Shown here: one piece after another, positions 8,781-18,097 of the stretch
How positions within the stretch are numbered: the first letter of the stretch is position 1
Layout of the letters: each line of letters starts with the position of its first letter
Assembly (NCBI RefSeq): GCF_017873175.1
Contig: NZ_JAGGJW010000008.1
Location: 1 to 64,000, forward strand
Direction: 5' to 3'
Source of the DNA: Neorhizobium petrolearium
Lineage (GTDB): Bacteria; Pseudomonadota; Alphaproteobacteria; Rhizobiales; Rhizobiaceae
DNA: 64,000 nucleotides
Position numbers and translations under genes: made by a program
Notes under the pieces: generated by a model
What the model saw: only the letters and a program-made list of their open reading frames with translations
Databases searched by the model: none
What the model was told of the DNA's origin: nothing

Positions 8781-8806
8781 TTGTGCAAATTTTGAAATTT
8801 GCACAA
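8781..8806. promoter_or_regulatory. NtrC-like binding palindrome upstream of glnK
   Basis: This is a 26-base inverted repeat with arms TTGTGCAAATTT and AAATTTGCACAA around TG; 12 of 13 base pairs match. It contains the TGCA...TGCA spacing of NtrC enhancer sites. Its centre is about 130 bases upstream of the start site predicted from the sigma-54-type promoter, a usual enhancer distance. Confidence 0.7.
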
Positions 8807-8899
8807 GTTTTGGCCGCCTTTGCGCCATCCAAATGCCCGTTTCTTGGAACTGTTTCCAGAAATCTTTACTTTTCAATAAGTTATAGCTGTCTTCGAATC

Positions 8900-9340
<441 letters not shown>

Positions 9341-9370
9341 AGCACGGGCTGACAGGGGAGTTCTCAAGCT

Positions 9371-10732
9371 ATGCAATTTAACAAGATTTCTATGATCGGG
9401 CGCATGGGTGCGGCCGTTGGCGCTTTGCTTGCGCCGGTGGTTGCCTTTGCACAGGAAGCTGCGCCGGCGGCTGCCGAGGCTGCCGCGGCCGCTCCGGTTC
9501 CGGACAAGGGCGACACCGCCTTCATGTTCATTTCCACCCTTCTCGTGTTGTTCATGCTGATGCCGGGCATTGCGCTCTTCTACGGCGGCCTGGTGCGTGC
9601 CAAGAACATGTTGTCCGTGCTCATGCAATGCACAGTCGCCGGTTCGGCCATCATGCTGGCCTGGGTCATCTATGGCTATTCCTTCGCCTTCGGGGGCGGG
9701 ACCTCTCCCTTCTGGGGCGGCACGGCCAAGATGTTCCTTTCCGGCGTGACCATGGACTCCACGGCTGCGACCTTCTCCGACGGCGTCGTCATTCCGGAGT
9801 TCATTTTCGTGATGTTCCAGATGACCTTCGCAGCGCTGACGCCTGCCCTGATCGTCGGTGCTTTTGCAGAACGCATCAAGTTCTCCGCCTCCATTCTGTT
9901 CTGCCTGCTCTGGGTCACCTTCGTTTATTTCCCGATCGCCCATATGGTATGGGATGCGAACGGCCTTCTGTTCGGCTGGGGTGCGCTTGACTTCGCCGGC
10001 GGCACGGTCGTTCACATCAACGCCGGTCTTGCCGGTTTGATCGGCGCGATCATGATCGGCAAGCGTACCGGTTACGGCAAGGATATGATGGCACCGCACT
10101 CCATGACGCTTACGCTTGTAGGCGCTGCAATGCTGTGGGTCGGCTGGTTCGGCTTCAACGCCGGTTCCAACCTCGAAGCTTCCGGTGGCGCGATGCTGGC
10201 AACCGTAAACACCTTCGTTGCCACAGCTGCGGCCGTCATCTCCTGGTGCATCGTTGAAACCTTCACCCGCGGCAAGGCTTCCCTGCTGGGTGCTGTCTCC
10301 GGCATGATCGCCGGTCTGGTTGCCATTACCCCGGCAGCCGGCATTGCCGGTCCGATGGGAGCGATCATCATGGGTCTGATCGTATCGCCGCTTTGCTATT
10401 TCTTCGTTTCGGTCATCAAGAACAAGTTCGGCTATGACGACACGGCAGACGTGTTCGGCATCCATGGCGTGGGCGGTTTCTTTGGCGCGCTCGCCACCGG
10501 CATCTTCGCTTCGTCGTCGCTGGGCGGCATTGGTTACGCCGATGGCGTCACCATGGGCGGCCAGTTCATGACGCAGCTCTATGCCGTCATCATCACCATC
10601 GCCTGGTGCGGTGTCGGTTCGGTCATCCTTTACAAGATCACGGATGTCATCGTCGGCCTGCGCGTCACCGTGGAAGCCGAGCGCGAAGGCCTCGACCTCG
10701 CCACCCACGGCGAAGCCGCCTACCACTCCTGA
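9371..10732 (+). CDS. amtB: Ammonium transporter AmtB
   Basis: The protein has 453 residues. An N-terminal signal peptide and an Ala/Pro-rich linker (to about residue 47) precede a multi-span membrane domain of the Amt/Rh family. Pore histidines are visible as His215 (VVHINAGLAG) and His365 (GIHGVGGFFG). The protein conducts ammonium across the inner membrane and is regulated by direct binding of GlnK, its operon partner. The ATG at 9371 follows a GGGGAG ribosome site. A terminator hairpin 70 bases after the stop ends the operon. Confidence 0.96.
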   Translation: MQFNKISMIGRMGAAVGALLAPVVAFAQEAAPAAAEAAAAAPVPDKGDTAFMFISTLLVLFMLMPGIALFYGGLVRAKNMLSVLMQCTVAGSAIMLAWVIYGYSFAFGGGTSPFWGGTAKMFLSGVTMDSTAATFSDGVVIPEFIFVMFQMTFAALTPALIVGAFAERIKFSASILFCLLWVTFVYFPIAHMVWDANGLLFGWGALDFAGGTVVHINAGLAGLIGAIMIGKRTGYGKDMMAPHSMTLTLVGAAMLWVGWFGFNAGSNLEASGGAMLATVNTFVATAAAVISWCIVETFTRGKASLLGAVSGMIAGLVAITPAAGIAGPMGAIIMGLIVSPLCYFFVSVIKNKFGYDDTADVFGIHGVGGFFGALATGIFASSSLGGIGYADGVTMGGQFMTQLYAVIITIAWCGVGSVILYKITDVIVGLRVTVEAEREGLDLATHGEAAYHS

Positions 10733-10803
10733 TCCGGAACTGGCGGTGGCGGTTATCGCCGCCGCTCTTGGTCCCGTCGCAGCTTCCCCCCGAAGCTGCA
10801 TTC

Positions 10804-10829
10804 GCCCGGACTTCGGTCCGGGCCTTTTT
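10804..10829 (+). terminator. Rho-independent terminator of glnK-amtB
   Basis: A perfect 8-base stem GCCCGGAC/GTCCGGGC with a TTCG loop is followed by C and five T residues. Confidence 0.9.
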
Positions 10830-10864
10830 ATTCGTATTTTCAGGTCTTCCGCCGTTCATCGTGG

Positions 10865-10879
10865 TTAAAGCCGCATTAA
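10865..10879 (+). promoter_or_regulatory. CtrA-type binding box in the ftsK promoter region
   Basis: The sequence is TTAA-N7-TTAA (then C), the full consensus for the cell-cycle regulator CtrA. It lies about 100 bases upstream of ftsK. A GATTC (GANTC class, CcrM methylation target) follows at 10932-10936. Confidence 0.6.
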
Positions 10880-10975
10880 CTATCGCTGCGCTAATCTTCG
10901 ACGGAACTGTGTGAATTGGCCGGCGTCTGCCGATTCGCGCGAAGGGTTGCGTTCCAAGGATAGCGGACAGACACG

Positions 10976-13666
10976 ATGGGCAGAAGCAGTTCGGCGGCTA
11001 TGGCAAACCGGTCAACCCGCCTGGTACTCACCGCCTTCGTCTGGAGGCAGGCGCTTGCGCTCGCCGGTTTCGGCATCTTCATTGCGCTGGCGCTCGCGGT
11101 TGCGGCTTTGGCCACCTGGAATGTCGCAGATCCGAGCTTTTCCTACGCGACCGATAACGCCCCCACCAATATCCTCGGCTTTCCCGGCGCTGCCTTTGCC
11201 GACCTGATGATGCAGTTCCTGGGACTTGCCAGCCTTGTGTCGCTTTTGCCGGTGCTTGCCTTCGCGCTAGCGTTGATATCCGGCCGCACCTATCATCGCA
11301 TTCCGGCCCGGCTTGCAGCGTGGGGGGGCGGCACATTGCTCGCATCGGCCACGCTCGGATGTTTTCCCGCCCCGCCCACCTGGCCGATCCCGAATGGCAT
11401 CGGCGGCGTCATCGGCGACATGATCTTGCGGTTTCCCGCGCTTTTCGTCGGTGCCTATCCGACCGGCATGGTCGCAATCGTGCTCGGCTGCATCTTCACG
11501 ATTCCCTGCGTCTGGCTGATGCTCTTTGCGGCCGGCCTGGTAGGCGCAGCTTTCGATGAAAACGCCGAAGACGACGATCAGCCGGTGGCAGCCGCAAAGA
11601 CCCGTTCCAAGCGCGAGGAAGTGGATGATGAGGACGATGAAGAGGGCGGCTTTGCCGGTTTCCTGGCATTCGGCGCGCTCACCCATTACTGGTATATAGC
11701 CCAGGCGCGGCTCCGTCGCCTTGCCGGCATCAAGCCCCGGGCCCGCTCGGGTTTCGATCAGCCCTACGATTTCAACGAGGATGAGTTCGGCACTCTGAAT
11801 GAGCCGGTCCGCGCCAAGACGTCTGTCGTGACTGGCGGACGTCGTCTGGAGCCCTCTCTCGACGGTCCTGCGGAGCGAGTCGCCGGTTCGCGCCGGATCG
11901 TGGCGTCGCCGCCGATTGCCGCTCATGACGACGATGACTATGATGACGATCCGCCATTCGACATGGATGATATGCCGCCGCGTCCAGCCGGCATACTGTC
12001 GGACGACGACGATGACGCGCCATTCGTCTCCTCCCGCGCACCTCTGGCCGGTCGCGTGCAACCGCGTATAGCGCCGGCTGCCGCGCCGCCGAAGCCCAGC
12101 GCTCGCGTGGCCCGTGAAGCTCAAGCCTCGTTCATTTCCCCGGACGGCTTCCAGCTTCCCTCCGTTCATCTTCTCAATGAGCCGAAGGCCGTTGCCCGCG
12201 ATGCATCGCTCTCGGCAGACGCACTGGAGCAGAACGCCCGCCTGTTGGAAGGTGTGCTCGAGGATTTCGGCGTCAAGGGCGAGATCATCCACGTCCGTCC
12301 CGGCCCGGTCGTCACGCTCTACGAACTTGAACCCGCCCCGGGCATCAAATCCTCGCGCGTGATCGGTCTGGCGGACGATATCGCCCGTTCGATGAGCGCG
12401 ATCGCCGCCCGCGTCGCGGTCGTTCCCGGCCGCAATGCGATCGGCATCGAATTGCCGAACCGCACCCGCGAGACGGTCTATCTCAGGGAGATGATCGGCA
12501 GCAAGGATTTCGAGGGCAGCAAGGCGAAGCTTGCCATGGCGCTCGGCAAGACGATCGGTGGCGAACCGGTCGTGGCCGATCTTGCCAAGATGCCGCATCT
12601 TCTGGTCGCCGGCACGACCGGTTCGGGTAAATCGGTCGCCATCAACACCATGATCCTTTCGCTTCTCTACCGTTACACGCCGGAGAAGTGCCGCCTGATC
12701 ATGATCGACCCGAAGATGCTCGAACTTTCCGTCTATGACGGCATTCCGCATCTGCTTTCGCCGGTTGTCACCGACCCGAAGAAGGCGGTCGTTGCGCTCA
12801 AATGGACCGTCCGCGAGATGGAAGAGCGCTACAAGAAGATGTCGAAGATCGGCGTGCGCAATATCGACGGTTTCAACAGCCGCGTCGAGCAGGCGATGGA
12901 AAAGGGCGAGATCCTGACCCGTACCGTGCAGACCGGCTTCGACCGGCAGACGGGCGAGGCTGTCTACGAGACGGAGGAATTCGATCTCGAGCCGATGCCC
13001 TATATCGTCGTGATCATCGACGAGATGGCCGACCTGATGATGGTCGCGGGCAAGGATATCGAAGGGGCCGTGCAGCGTCTGGCGCAAATGGCGCGTGCGG
13101 CCGGCATCCACGTCATCATGGCGACACAGCGCCCCTCGGTTGACGTCATCACCGGTACGATCAAGGCGAACTTCCCGACCCGAATCTCCTTCCAGGTGAC
13201 GTCAAAGATTGACAGCCGCACCATTCTCGGCGAACAGGGTGCGGAACAGCTTCTCGGCATGGGCGACATGCTCTACATGGCCGGTGGCGGCCGTATCCAG
13301 CGCGTCCATGGTCCTTTCGTTTCCGATACGGAAGTGGAGGACATCGTCGCCTACTTGAAAACGCAGGGTGCGCCCCAATATCTTGACGCGATCACGGCCG
13401 ACGACGACGAGGACGGGGATGGCGGAGGCCCCGCAGGCACCTCCAACCTGTCCGATTCGGATGATCCGTACGATCAGGCGGTGGCGATCGTGCTGCGCGA
13501 CGGCAAGGCTTCCACCTCTTATATCCAGCGCCGTCTCGGCATCGGCTACAACCGGGCGGCTTCGCTCATCGAGCGGATGGAGCAGGAGGGGCTTATCGGG
13601 CCGGCCAACCATGCCGGCAAGCGCGAAATCCTCGTGCCGACCGAAGGCGATATTCTCGACCGGTAA
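10976..13666 (+). CDS. ftsK: DNA translocase FtsK
   Basis: The protein has 896 residues. The N-terminus has four or five membrane segments (about 25-190). A long acidic linker with Asp runs (about 195-370) follows. The motor domain has Walker [10 protein letters not shown] (about 545-553) and Walker [13 protein letters not shown] (about 678). The C-terminal winged-helix gamma domain (about 830-890, [22 protein letters not shown]) reads KOPS sequences. FtsK sits at the division septum and pumps chromosome ends for dimer resolution. A shorter start at 11000 is possible; 10976 has only a distant AAGGA. A CtrA-type box and a GANTC site precede it, consistent with cell-cycle control. Confidence 0.95.
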   Translation: MGRSSSAAMANRSTRLVLTAFVWRQALALAGFGIFIALALAVAALATWNVADPSFSYATDNAPTNILGFPGAAFADLMMQFLGLASLVSLLPVLAFALALISGRTYHRIPARLAAWGGGTLLASATLGCFPAPPTWPIPNGIGGVIGDMILRFPALFVGAYPTGMVAIVLGCIFTIPCVWLMLFAAGLVGAAFDENAEDDDQPVAAAKTRSKREEVDDEDDEEGGFAGFLAFGALTHYWYIAQARLRRLAGIKPRARSGFDQPYDFNEDEFGTLNEPVRAKTSVVTGGRRLEPSLDGPAERVAGSRRIVASPPIAAHDDDDYDDDPPFDMDDMPPRPAGILSDDDDDAPFVSSRAPLAGRVQPRIAPAAAPPKPSARVAREAQASFISPDGFQLPSVHLLNEPKAVARDASLSADALEQNARLLEGVLEDFGVKGEIIHVRPGPVVTLYELEPAPGIKSSRVIGLADDIARSMSAIAARVAVVPGRNAIGIELPNRTRETVYLREMIGSKDFEGSKAKLAMALGKTIGGEPVVADLAKMPHLLVAGTTGSGKSVAINTMILSLLYRYTPEKCRLIMIDPKMLELSVYDGIPHLLSPVVTDPKKAVVALKWTVREMEERYKKMSKIGVRNIDGFNSRVEQAMEKGEILTRTVQTGFDRQTGEAVYETEEFDLEPMPYIVVIIDEMADLMMVAGKDIEGAVQRLAQMARAAGIHVIMATQRPSVDVITGTIKANFPTRISFQVTSKIDSRTILGEQGAEQLLGMGDMLYMAGGGRIQRVHGPFVSDTEVEDIVAYLKTQGAPQYLDAITADDDEDGDGGGPAGTSNLSDSDDPYDQAVAIVLRDGKASTSYIQRRLGIGYNRAASLIERMEQEGLIGPANHAGKREILVPTEGDILDR

Positions 13667-13741
13667 GGCTTTCGTGATAAACGAAAGTTGGCCATCAAGC
13701 CGCCGCCTTTCGCACGGAGGAATATACGGAAGGAGACCTGA

Positions 13742-14401
13742 ATGAAGAACGAAAAAACCATCCTTTCAAATTTCCGTTCAAACGCGATCGGCCGCAGGCA
13801 GTTTTCTCTCGGGCTTGCGGGATTGGCGGCGGCGACATTTGCGCCGGGCCTGGGCTTTGCCCAGGGCGCTCCCGGCTCGGTTGCGGCGCAGAAGATCGCC
13901 GATCATTTCTCGTCGGTCAAAACCATGATGGGCGAGTTCGTCCAGTTCGGTCCGCGCGGCGAGCAGACCGGCGGCAAGTTCTATATCGAGCGGCCGGGCA
14001 AGCTGCGCTTCAATTTCGAGGATCCGTCACCGATCCGGGTGATCGCCGATGGCAAGAATGTCGTGATCGGCAACCTCAAGCTCAAGACGTGGGACATCTA
14101 CCCGCTCTCCAAGACGCCGCTCAGCCTGCTGCTTGCCAACCGCATCGATCTCGGCAACCAGATGGTCCGCGATGTCGAGGAAGAGTCCGATCTCACCACC
14201 ATCGTGCTCGGCAACAAGACGGTGTTCGGCGATTCGACCATCACCATGATGTTCGATTCGAAGACCTATGACCTGCGCCAGTGGACGATCACCGACGCCC
14301 AGAACAAGGACACGTCGGTGATGATCTACAATGTCCAGAACGGCGTGAAATTCGACGAGAAGGTCTTCACCATTCCCTATGCGGAAGTCAGGAAGATGTA
14401 G
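13742..14401 (+). CDS. LolA-like outer-membrane lipoprotein carrier with a Tat-type signal
   Basis: The 219-residue protein has a LolA fold signature: SVKTMMGEFVQFGPRGEQTGGKFYIERPGKLRFNF (from about residue 60), then PLSKTPLSLLLAN. LolA shuttles lipoproteins across the periplasm to LolB. The signal peptide is unusual: it contains GRRQFSLGLAG (residues 18-28), a twin-arginine pattern, before cleavage near GFAQG (about 41). It follows ftsK by 75 bases on the same strand, an order also seen with E. coli lolA. Tat export is inferred only from the motif, and a Sec route is still possible. Confidence 0.88.
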   Translation: MKNEKTILSNFRSNAIGRRQFSLGLAGLAAATFAPGLGFAQGAPGSVAAQKIADHFSSVKTMMGEFVQFGPRGEQTGGKFYIERPGKLRFNFEDPSPIRVIADGKNVVIGNLKLKTWDIYPLSKTPLSLLLANRIDLGNQMVRDVEEESDLTTIVLGNKTVFGDSTITMMFDSKTYDLRQWTITDAQNKDTSVMIYNVQNGVKFDEKVFTIPYAEVRKM

Positions 14402-14507
14402 CGCCGAGCGCTGTTCGAAACGAAGGGCCATATGGAAAGCGTGGCCCTTTTCGCTTCTCACGGCATGAAAAATTTCCTAAACCTCGGCAACACGTCGAGG
14501 TTTAATC

Positions 14508-15311
14508 ATGACATTTTCCATCGCCACCTGGAACATCAATTCCGTTCGGCTGCGCATGCCGATCGTCGAGCAGTTCCTCGTCCGCCACAAGCCGGATATC
14601 CTCTGCCTGCAGGAGATCAAATGCCGGGAGGCGGAATTTCCGCTGCAGCCGCTCAAGGATCTGGGTTACCGGCACATTATTATTCACGGTCAGAAGGGAT
14701 ATCATGGCGTCGCCATCGCCTCGAAAGTGCCGCTCGTTGAAGATCACCGACAGGATTATTGCGGCGTCGGCGACGCCCGGCATATTTCGGCGATCTTCGA
14801 ACGTGGTCCGCGGCGAATCCGGCTCCATAATTTCTATGTGCCGGCTGGCGGCGACGAGCCCGATCGGTCGATCAACCCCAAGTTCGGCCACAAGCTCGAC
14901 TTCATCGAGGAGATGAAGGCGCTGAAGGCGGATGCGGTGCCCGGCATTTCCTCCATTCTCGTCGGCGATCTCAACATCGCGCCGCTGGAACACGACGTCT
15001 GGTCGCACAAGCAGCTCCTGAAGATCGTCAGCCATACGCCGGTCGAAACCGAGGGTATGAAGGAGGTCATCCGGCAGGGCGGCTGGCTCGATCTCATGCG
15101 CCATCACACACCGGAACCGACAAAGATCTACACGTGGTGGAGCTATCGTGCCAAGGACTGGGAGGCGGCCGACAAGGGCCGCCGGCTCGACCACATCTGG
15201 TCATCGCCCGACCTCGGACCGTTCCTCGACCGCATCGACGTGCTGAAGGAAGCGCGCGGCTGGAACCAGCCTTCCGACCACGTGCCGGTGACGGCGGTAT
15301 TCAAGTTTTGA
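14508..15311 (+). CDS. xthA: Exodeoxyribonuclease III
   Basis: This 267-residue member of the exonuclease-endonuclease-phosphatase fold opens SIATWNINSVRLRMP. Catalytic blocks seen are LCLQEIKC (metal-binding Glu), GDLNIAPLEHDVW (Asp/Asn) and the terminal QPSDHVPVTAVF (Asp-His pair). It acts on abasic sites and 3' blocks in base-excision repair. It follows the LolA-like gene by about 100 bases on the same strand and has a repeat element at its 3' side. Confidence 0.95.
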   Translation: MTFSIATWNINSVRLRMPIVEQFLVRHKPDILCLQEIKCREAEFPLQPLKDLGYRHIIIHGQKGYHGVAIASKVPLVEDHRQDYCGVGDARHISAIFERGPRRIRLHNFYVPAGGDEPDRSINPKFGHKLDFIEEMKALKADAVPGISSILVGDLNIAPLEHDVWSHKQLLKIVSHTPVETEGMKEVIRQGGWLDLMRHHTPEPTKIYTWWSYRAKDWEAADKGRRLDHIWSSPDLGPFLDRIDVLKEARGWNQPSDHVPVTAVFKF

Positions 15312-15335
15312 CACTTTAGGTTGCGATTGCCTTTG

Positions 15336-15461
15336 TCCCTCACCCTAACCGTTGCGGGGAGAGGGAACGTGCCACATGCACCGTTGAGAATGAAGGAGAC
15401 GGCGCGGCATACTTCCTCCTCCTCGCGAGCGGGGCAAAGGTGCCGGCAGGCGAATGAGGGG
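15336..15461. repeat. RIME-type intergenic mosaic repeat (degenerate copy)
   Basis: The copy begins CCCTCACCCTAACC, contains GGGGAGAGGGAACGTGCC, and then GCGCGGCATACTTCCTCCTCC and GGCGAATGAGGGG. The same parts in the same order occur at 36391-36524. Its two palindromic halves match the layout known for Rhizobium intergenic mosaic elements. It lies between the 3' ends of xthA and the cyclic-nucleotide-binding gene. Confidence 0.7.
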
Positions 15462-15477
15462 CAAAATCAAACGCGGT

Positions 15478-15933
15478 TTAAGCGAACCTATGGCCCATCG
15501 CTGCTGCCGCCTTGGCGAGGCTGGCGATATTGTCGCGGATGCGGCTCTCGATCACCCTGCCGACTTCAGGATATTCTTCCAGAAGACGGTGGAACAGCGT
15601 CCGGCTGATTTTCAGCGCTTCGGACTCCGTGATCGCCAGGGCCGTGAACTTCCGCTCCACCATGGTGACGAGCGCGAGTTCTGACAATAGCGTGCCGGGA
15701 CCGACCGTCGCCTCCACTTTCATCTCGCCGTTGCGGTCCGACATCAGCAGTTCAAAGCGTCCCTTTGCAACGATGAATGCTGATTCCGCCGGCGACTTCT
15801 CTCGGAACAGTTCCTGGCCGGGCGCCACCTGCCGCCGCTCCGCCCCAAATGCGACAAGGCGAAGCTGGTCGCTGTTCATGTTCTTGAACAGCGGAACCTG
15901 GGACAACAGGCGGATATCTTCGGCGAGAGACAT
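15478..15933 (-). CDS. Small cyclic-nucleotide-binding domain protein
   Basis: The 151 residues are almost entirely one cNMP-binding beta-roll: LLSQVPLFKNMNSDQLRLVAFGAERR, then GQELFREKSPAESAFIVAKGRFELLM and GTLLSELALVTMVERKFTALAITESEALKISRTLFHRLLEE. There is no DNA-binding domain, so it is not a Crp/Fnr regulator. The usual phosphate-binding GE-x6-RxA cassette is not intact (LSELALVTMVERKFTALA), so cAMP binding is uncertain. It starts 17 bases after the response-regulator gene on the same strand and probably forms an operon with it. It may bind a ligand or a protein partner; its function is unknown. Confidence 0.8.
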   Translation of the reverse strand: MSLAEDIRLLSQVPLFKNMNSDQLRLVAFGAERRQVAPGQELFREKSPAESAFIVAKGRFELLMSDRNGEMKVEATVGPGTLLSELALVTMVERKFTALAITESEALKISRTLFHRLLEEYPEVGRVIESRIRDNIASLAKAAAAMGHRFA

Positions 15934-15950
15934 GGGTCAGGTCCTGCCTG

Positions 15951-16634
15951 TCACGGGACGATCTTGTAGCCGCCGTTTTCGGTAACCAGGATTTCGGCGC
16001 TGGAAGGGTCGCGCTCGATCTTCTGACGCAGGCGGTAGACATGGGTTTCCAGCGTGTGGGTGGTGACGCCGGAATTGTAGCCCCAGACTTCCTCGAGCAG
16101 CACGTCGCGGGTCACGACCTTCTGGCCGGCGCGGTAGAGATAGCGGATGATCGCTGCTTCCTTTTCGGTCAGCCGGATCTTCTTCCCGTCCTCGGTGGTG
16201 AGCAGTTTCTGGCTCGGCTTGAAGAGATAGGGGCCGACCGTGAACGTTGCGTCCTCGCTCTGCTCGTACTGACGAAGCTGCGCGCGGATACGCGCCAGCA
16301 GAACTGCGAAGCGGAAGGGCTTGGTGACATAGTCGTTGGCGCCAGCTTCGAGCCCGAGGATCGTATCGGAATCAGTATCGTGGCCGGTCAGCATGATGAT
16401 CGGCGCCTTGAAGCCATTCTTGCGCAGGAGCTTCACCGCCTCGCGCCCGTCCATGTCCGGCAGGCCGACATCCATGATCAGGAGATCGATCTGGGCGCTC
16501 TTGGCCGTTTGCAGCGCCTTGGCGGCATTCGGCTCCTGAAGGATCGAGAACTCATCGTAAAACGACAGTTGCTCGACCAGTGTCTCGCGCAGATCGTCGT
16601 CGTCATCCACCAGGAGTATCGTGCGGGCTGCCAT
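15951..16634 (-). CDS. OmpR-type response regulator, CenR-like
   Basis: The protein has 227 residues. The receiver domain has an acidic run at Asp10-13, phospho-acceptor Asp55 (IMDVGLPDMDG), Thr83 and Lys105 (VTKPF). A winged-helix DNA-binding domain follows (about 135-225, VWGYNSGVTTHTLETHVYRLRQKIE). The receiver wording (DGREAVKLLRKNGFKAPIIML, then GHDTDSDTILGLEAGAND) agrees with my memory of CenR, the cell-envelope regulator of alphaproteobacteria, so this is the likely identity. No histidine kinase is adjacent, as is usual for cenR. The ATG at 16634 gives the family N-terminus. Confidence 0.85.
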   Translation of the reverse strand: MAARTILLVDDDDDLRETLVEQLSFYDEFSILQEPNAAKALQTAKSAQIDLLIMDVGLPDMDGREAVKLLRKNGFKAPIIMLTGHDTDSDTILGLEAGANDYVTKPFRFAVLLARIRAQLRQYEQSEDATFTVGPYLFKPSQKLLTTEDGKKIRLTEKEAAIIRYLYRAGQKVVTRDVLLEEVWGYNSGVTTHTLETHVYRLRQKIERDPSSAEILVTENGGYKIVP

Positions 16635-16781
16635 GCTTCCTGCCTTTCGTCTTGTTCGCGTCGGCGGCTGCAATTTCCGCGTGCCGAGCGCGATCAGAGT
16701 CTTCGATCTAAATCCCTACAGCATCGACCTGAAAATCGAAATCGATTTTCGGAAGGCAAGATGCCTCGAGTCAAATATGGT

Positions 16782-16817
16782 AGAGCGTTGTGCGTCCATA
16801 AGGACGCGCGACGCTCT
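16782..16817. repeat. Long palindromic intergenic repeat (16-bp stem, 4-base loop)
   Basis: Arms at 16782-16797 and 16802-16817 pair over 16 positions, two of them G-T, around loop ATAA. The core GCGTCC/GGACGC and the flanking AGAGCGT/ACGCTCT are of a type scattered widely in rhizobial intergenic DNA. An AATCGAAATCGATTTTCGG stretch just upstream may belong to the same mosaic. It lies in the divergent region between the response regulator and the L,D-transpeptidase-like gene. Confidence 0.65.
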
Positions 16818-16862
16818 CATGTGCTATGAATTCAAACGAAATCATATTCAAAGCAAAAACTT

Positions 16863-17420
16863 GTGAGAAAAATACAGCGTTTTCGCGGTCCGGGCCGCAA
16901 GCCGAATGTGATCGCCGTCAGGACGGCGCCGCGCGATCGCCGGCGAGCGATCGTCTCCTTCGGCGGTATCGTAATGCCGGCAGCGATCGGGCGCGCCGGT
17001 ACAAGTGCCTTCAAGCGGGAAGGAGACGGCGCGACGCCGATTGCCGCGATGCCCCTTCTTTATGGTTTCGTGCGTGGCGAGCGGGTGCGACTGTCGCCGA
17101 CGGCCTTGCCAATCAGGCGCATTCGGAAGAACATGCTGTGGTGCGACCAGCCGGATCACCCTTCCTACAATCGCCTCGTCAAGGCGCCCTTCCGGCCGAG
17201 CCATGAAGAGATGATACGCGCCGACGGGCTTTACGATATCTGTCTCGTGCTCGACTGGAACACCACTGCGCGACGCCGCCATCGCGGTTCGGCGATCTTC
17301 TTCCACCTGATCAAGCCCGGCTACCAGCCGACCGCCGGCTGCATTGCCGTCAGCCTGCGGGACATGCAGCGGCTCATCCGGTTCATGCGGAAGGGAACGG
17401 CCGTGCAAGTGATCGGCTGA
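16863..17420 (+). CDS. L,D-transpeptidase (YkuD) family protein
   Basis: The protein has 185 residues. Its C-terminal half has the YkuD signature: His148 in SAIFFHLI, then TAGCIAVS with catalytic Cys160. Such enzymes crosslink peptidoglycan or attach proteins to it through meso-diaminopimelate. No signal peptide is evident: the N-terminus is very basic, which is common in this small rhizobial subgroup. The GTG start at 16863 is weakly supported, and an ATG at 16974 (residue 38) would remove a conserved-looking strand, so the longer form is preferred. It is convergent with the SixA-like gene, 17 bases away. Confidence 0.8.
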   Translation: MRKIQRFRGPGRKPNVIAVRTAPRDRRRAIVSFGGIVMPAAIGRAGTSAFKREGDGATPIAAMPLLYGFVRGERVRLSPTALPIRRIRKNMLWCDQPDHPSYNRLVKAPFRPSHEEMIRADGLYDICLVLDWNTTARRRHRGSAIFFHLIKPGYQPTAGCIAVSLRDMQRLIRFMRKGTAVQVIG

Positions 17421-17437
17421 TTCCGGGGCGCCGTTGC

Positions 17438-17995
17438 TCACTCAAGGGAACGTGGCGTGACAAAGCGCTCCAGGCGACCTGACCCCTTGCCCATGCTTTG
17501 CCAGTCTGCCGCGTCGAAATCGATCACGGCAAGGCCGGCGGTCGGGTATTTCTCCGCCATCGCCTGTCGGGCGTCTGCATTGCCCGTCCCGATCAGGGTG
17601 AGCGCAAGTTGTTCGATGCCGGGATTGTGCCCGATGATCAGAACGCTGCGGCAACCGGGTTCGACTTGCGCCAGGATATCGAGAATCGTCGTTGCAGGTG
17701 CGGCATAGAGTTCGAAGAGATTGCGCGCTTCCACGTCCCTGGGCAACTTTTCGCGAACCAGTGCCCAGGTCTCCTGCGTGCGTCGTGCCGTGGATATGAG
17801 GGCAAGATCCGGGATCAGCCCTTCATGGGCCATATAGTCGCCCATCAGCGAAGCGGCTTTGCTGCCGCGTGTCGCGAGAGGCCGTTCCTTGTCCGCCACG
17901 CCTTGCGGCCAGGCTGATTTCGCATGCCGCAGGAGGATCAGCCTGCGGTCCGTTTCATTCGACTGTTTTTGCGGTCGCTTGGACATGGTGGCCAT
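17438..17995 (-). CDS. SixA-like histidine phosphatase
   Basis: The protein has 185 residues of the branch-1 histidine phosphatase family. The catalytic RHA motif is LLRHAKSAWP (Arg23, His24), a second conserved arginine is in STARRTQETW, and the late histidine is in VLIIGHNPGIEQL. This layout matches SixA, which dephosphorylates phosphohistidine proteins. The true substrate here is unknown. Either of two nearby ATG codons (17995 or 17986) could be the start, and neither has a clear ribosome site. Confidence 0.85.
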   Translation of the reverse strand: MATMSKRPQKQSNETDRRLILLRHAKSAWPQGVADKERPLATRGSKAASLMGDYMAHEGLIPDLALISTARRTQETWALVREKLPRDVEARNLFELYAAPATTILDILAQVEPGCRSVLIIGHNPGIEQLALTLIGTGNADARQAMAEKYPTAGLAVIDFDAADWQSMGKGSGRLERFVTPRSLE

Positions 17996-18041
17996 TATGA
18001 GGGCAAAGCGGACGCTTGTCTGCCTTTCAGGCCAGCATCAA

Positions 18042-18072
18042 CAAAAAATGCCGCCCGCGGAACGGGCGGCAT
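18042..18072 (-). terminator. Rho-independent terminator of leuC
   Basis: On the minus strand the stem ATGCCGCCCG/CGGGCGGCAT (with a 4-base loop) is followed by a run of T residues. It is 25 bases past the leuC stop. Confidence 0.9.
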
Positions 18073-18097
18073 GCGTCTGATCTCATGCGGCGAATGA

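Noticed and set aside
8820..8842. A second NtrC site between the palindrome and the glnK promoter
   Set aside because: TGCGCC...AATGCCC has only one acceptable half-site.
11267..13111. A 614-codon minus-strand open frame
   Set aside because: It is antisense to ftsK, with shadow-type composition.
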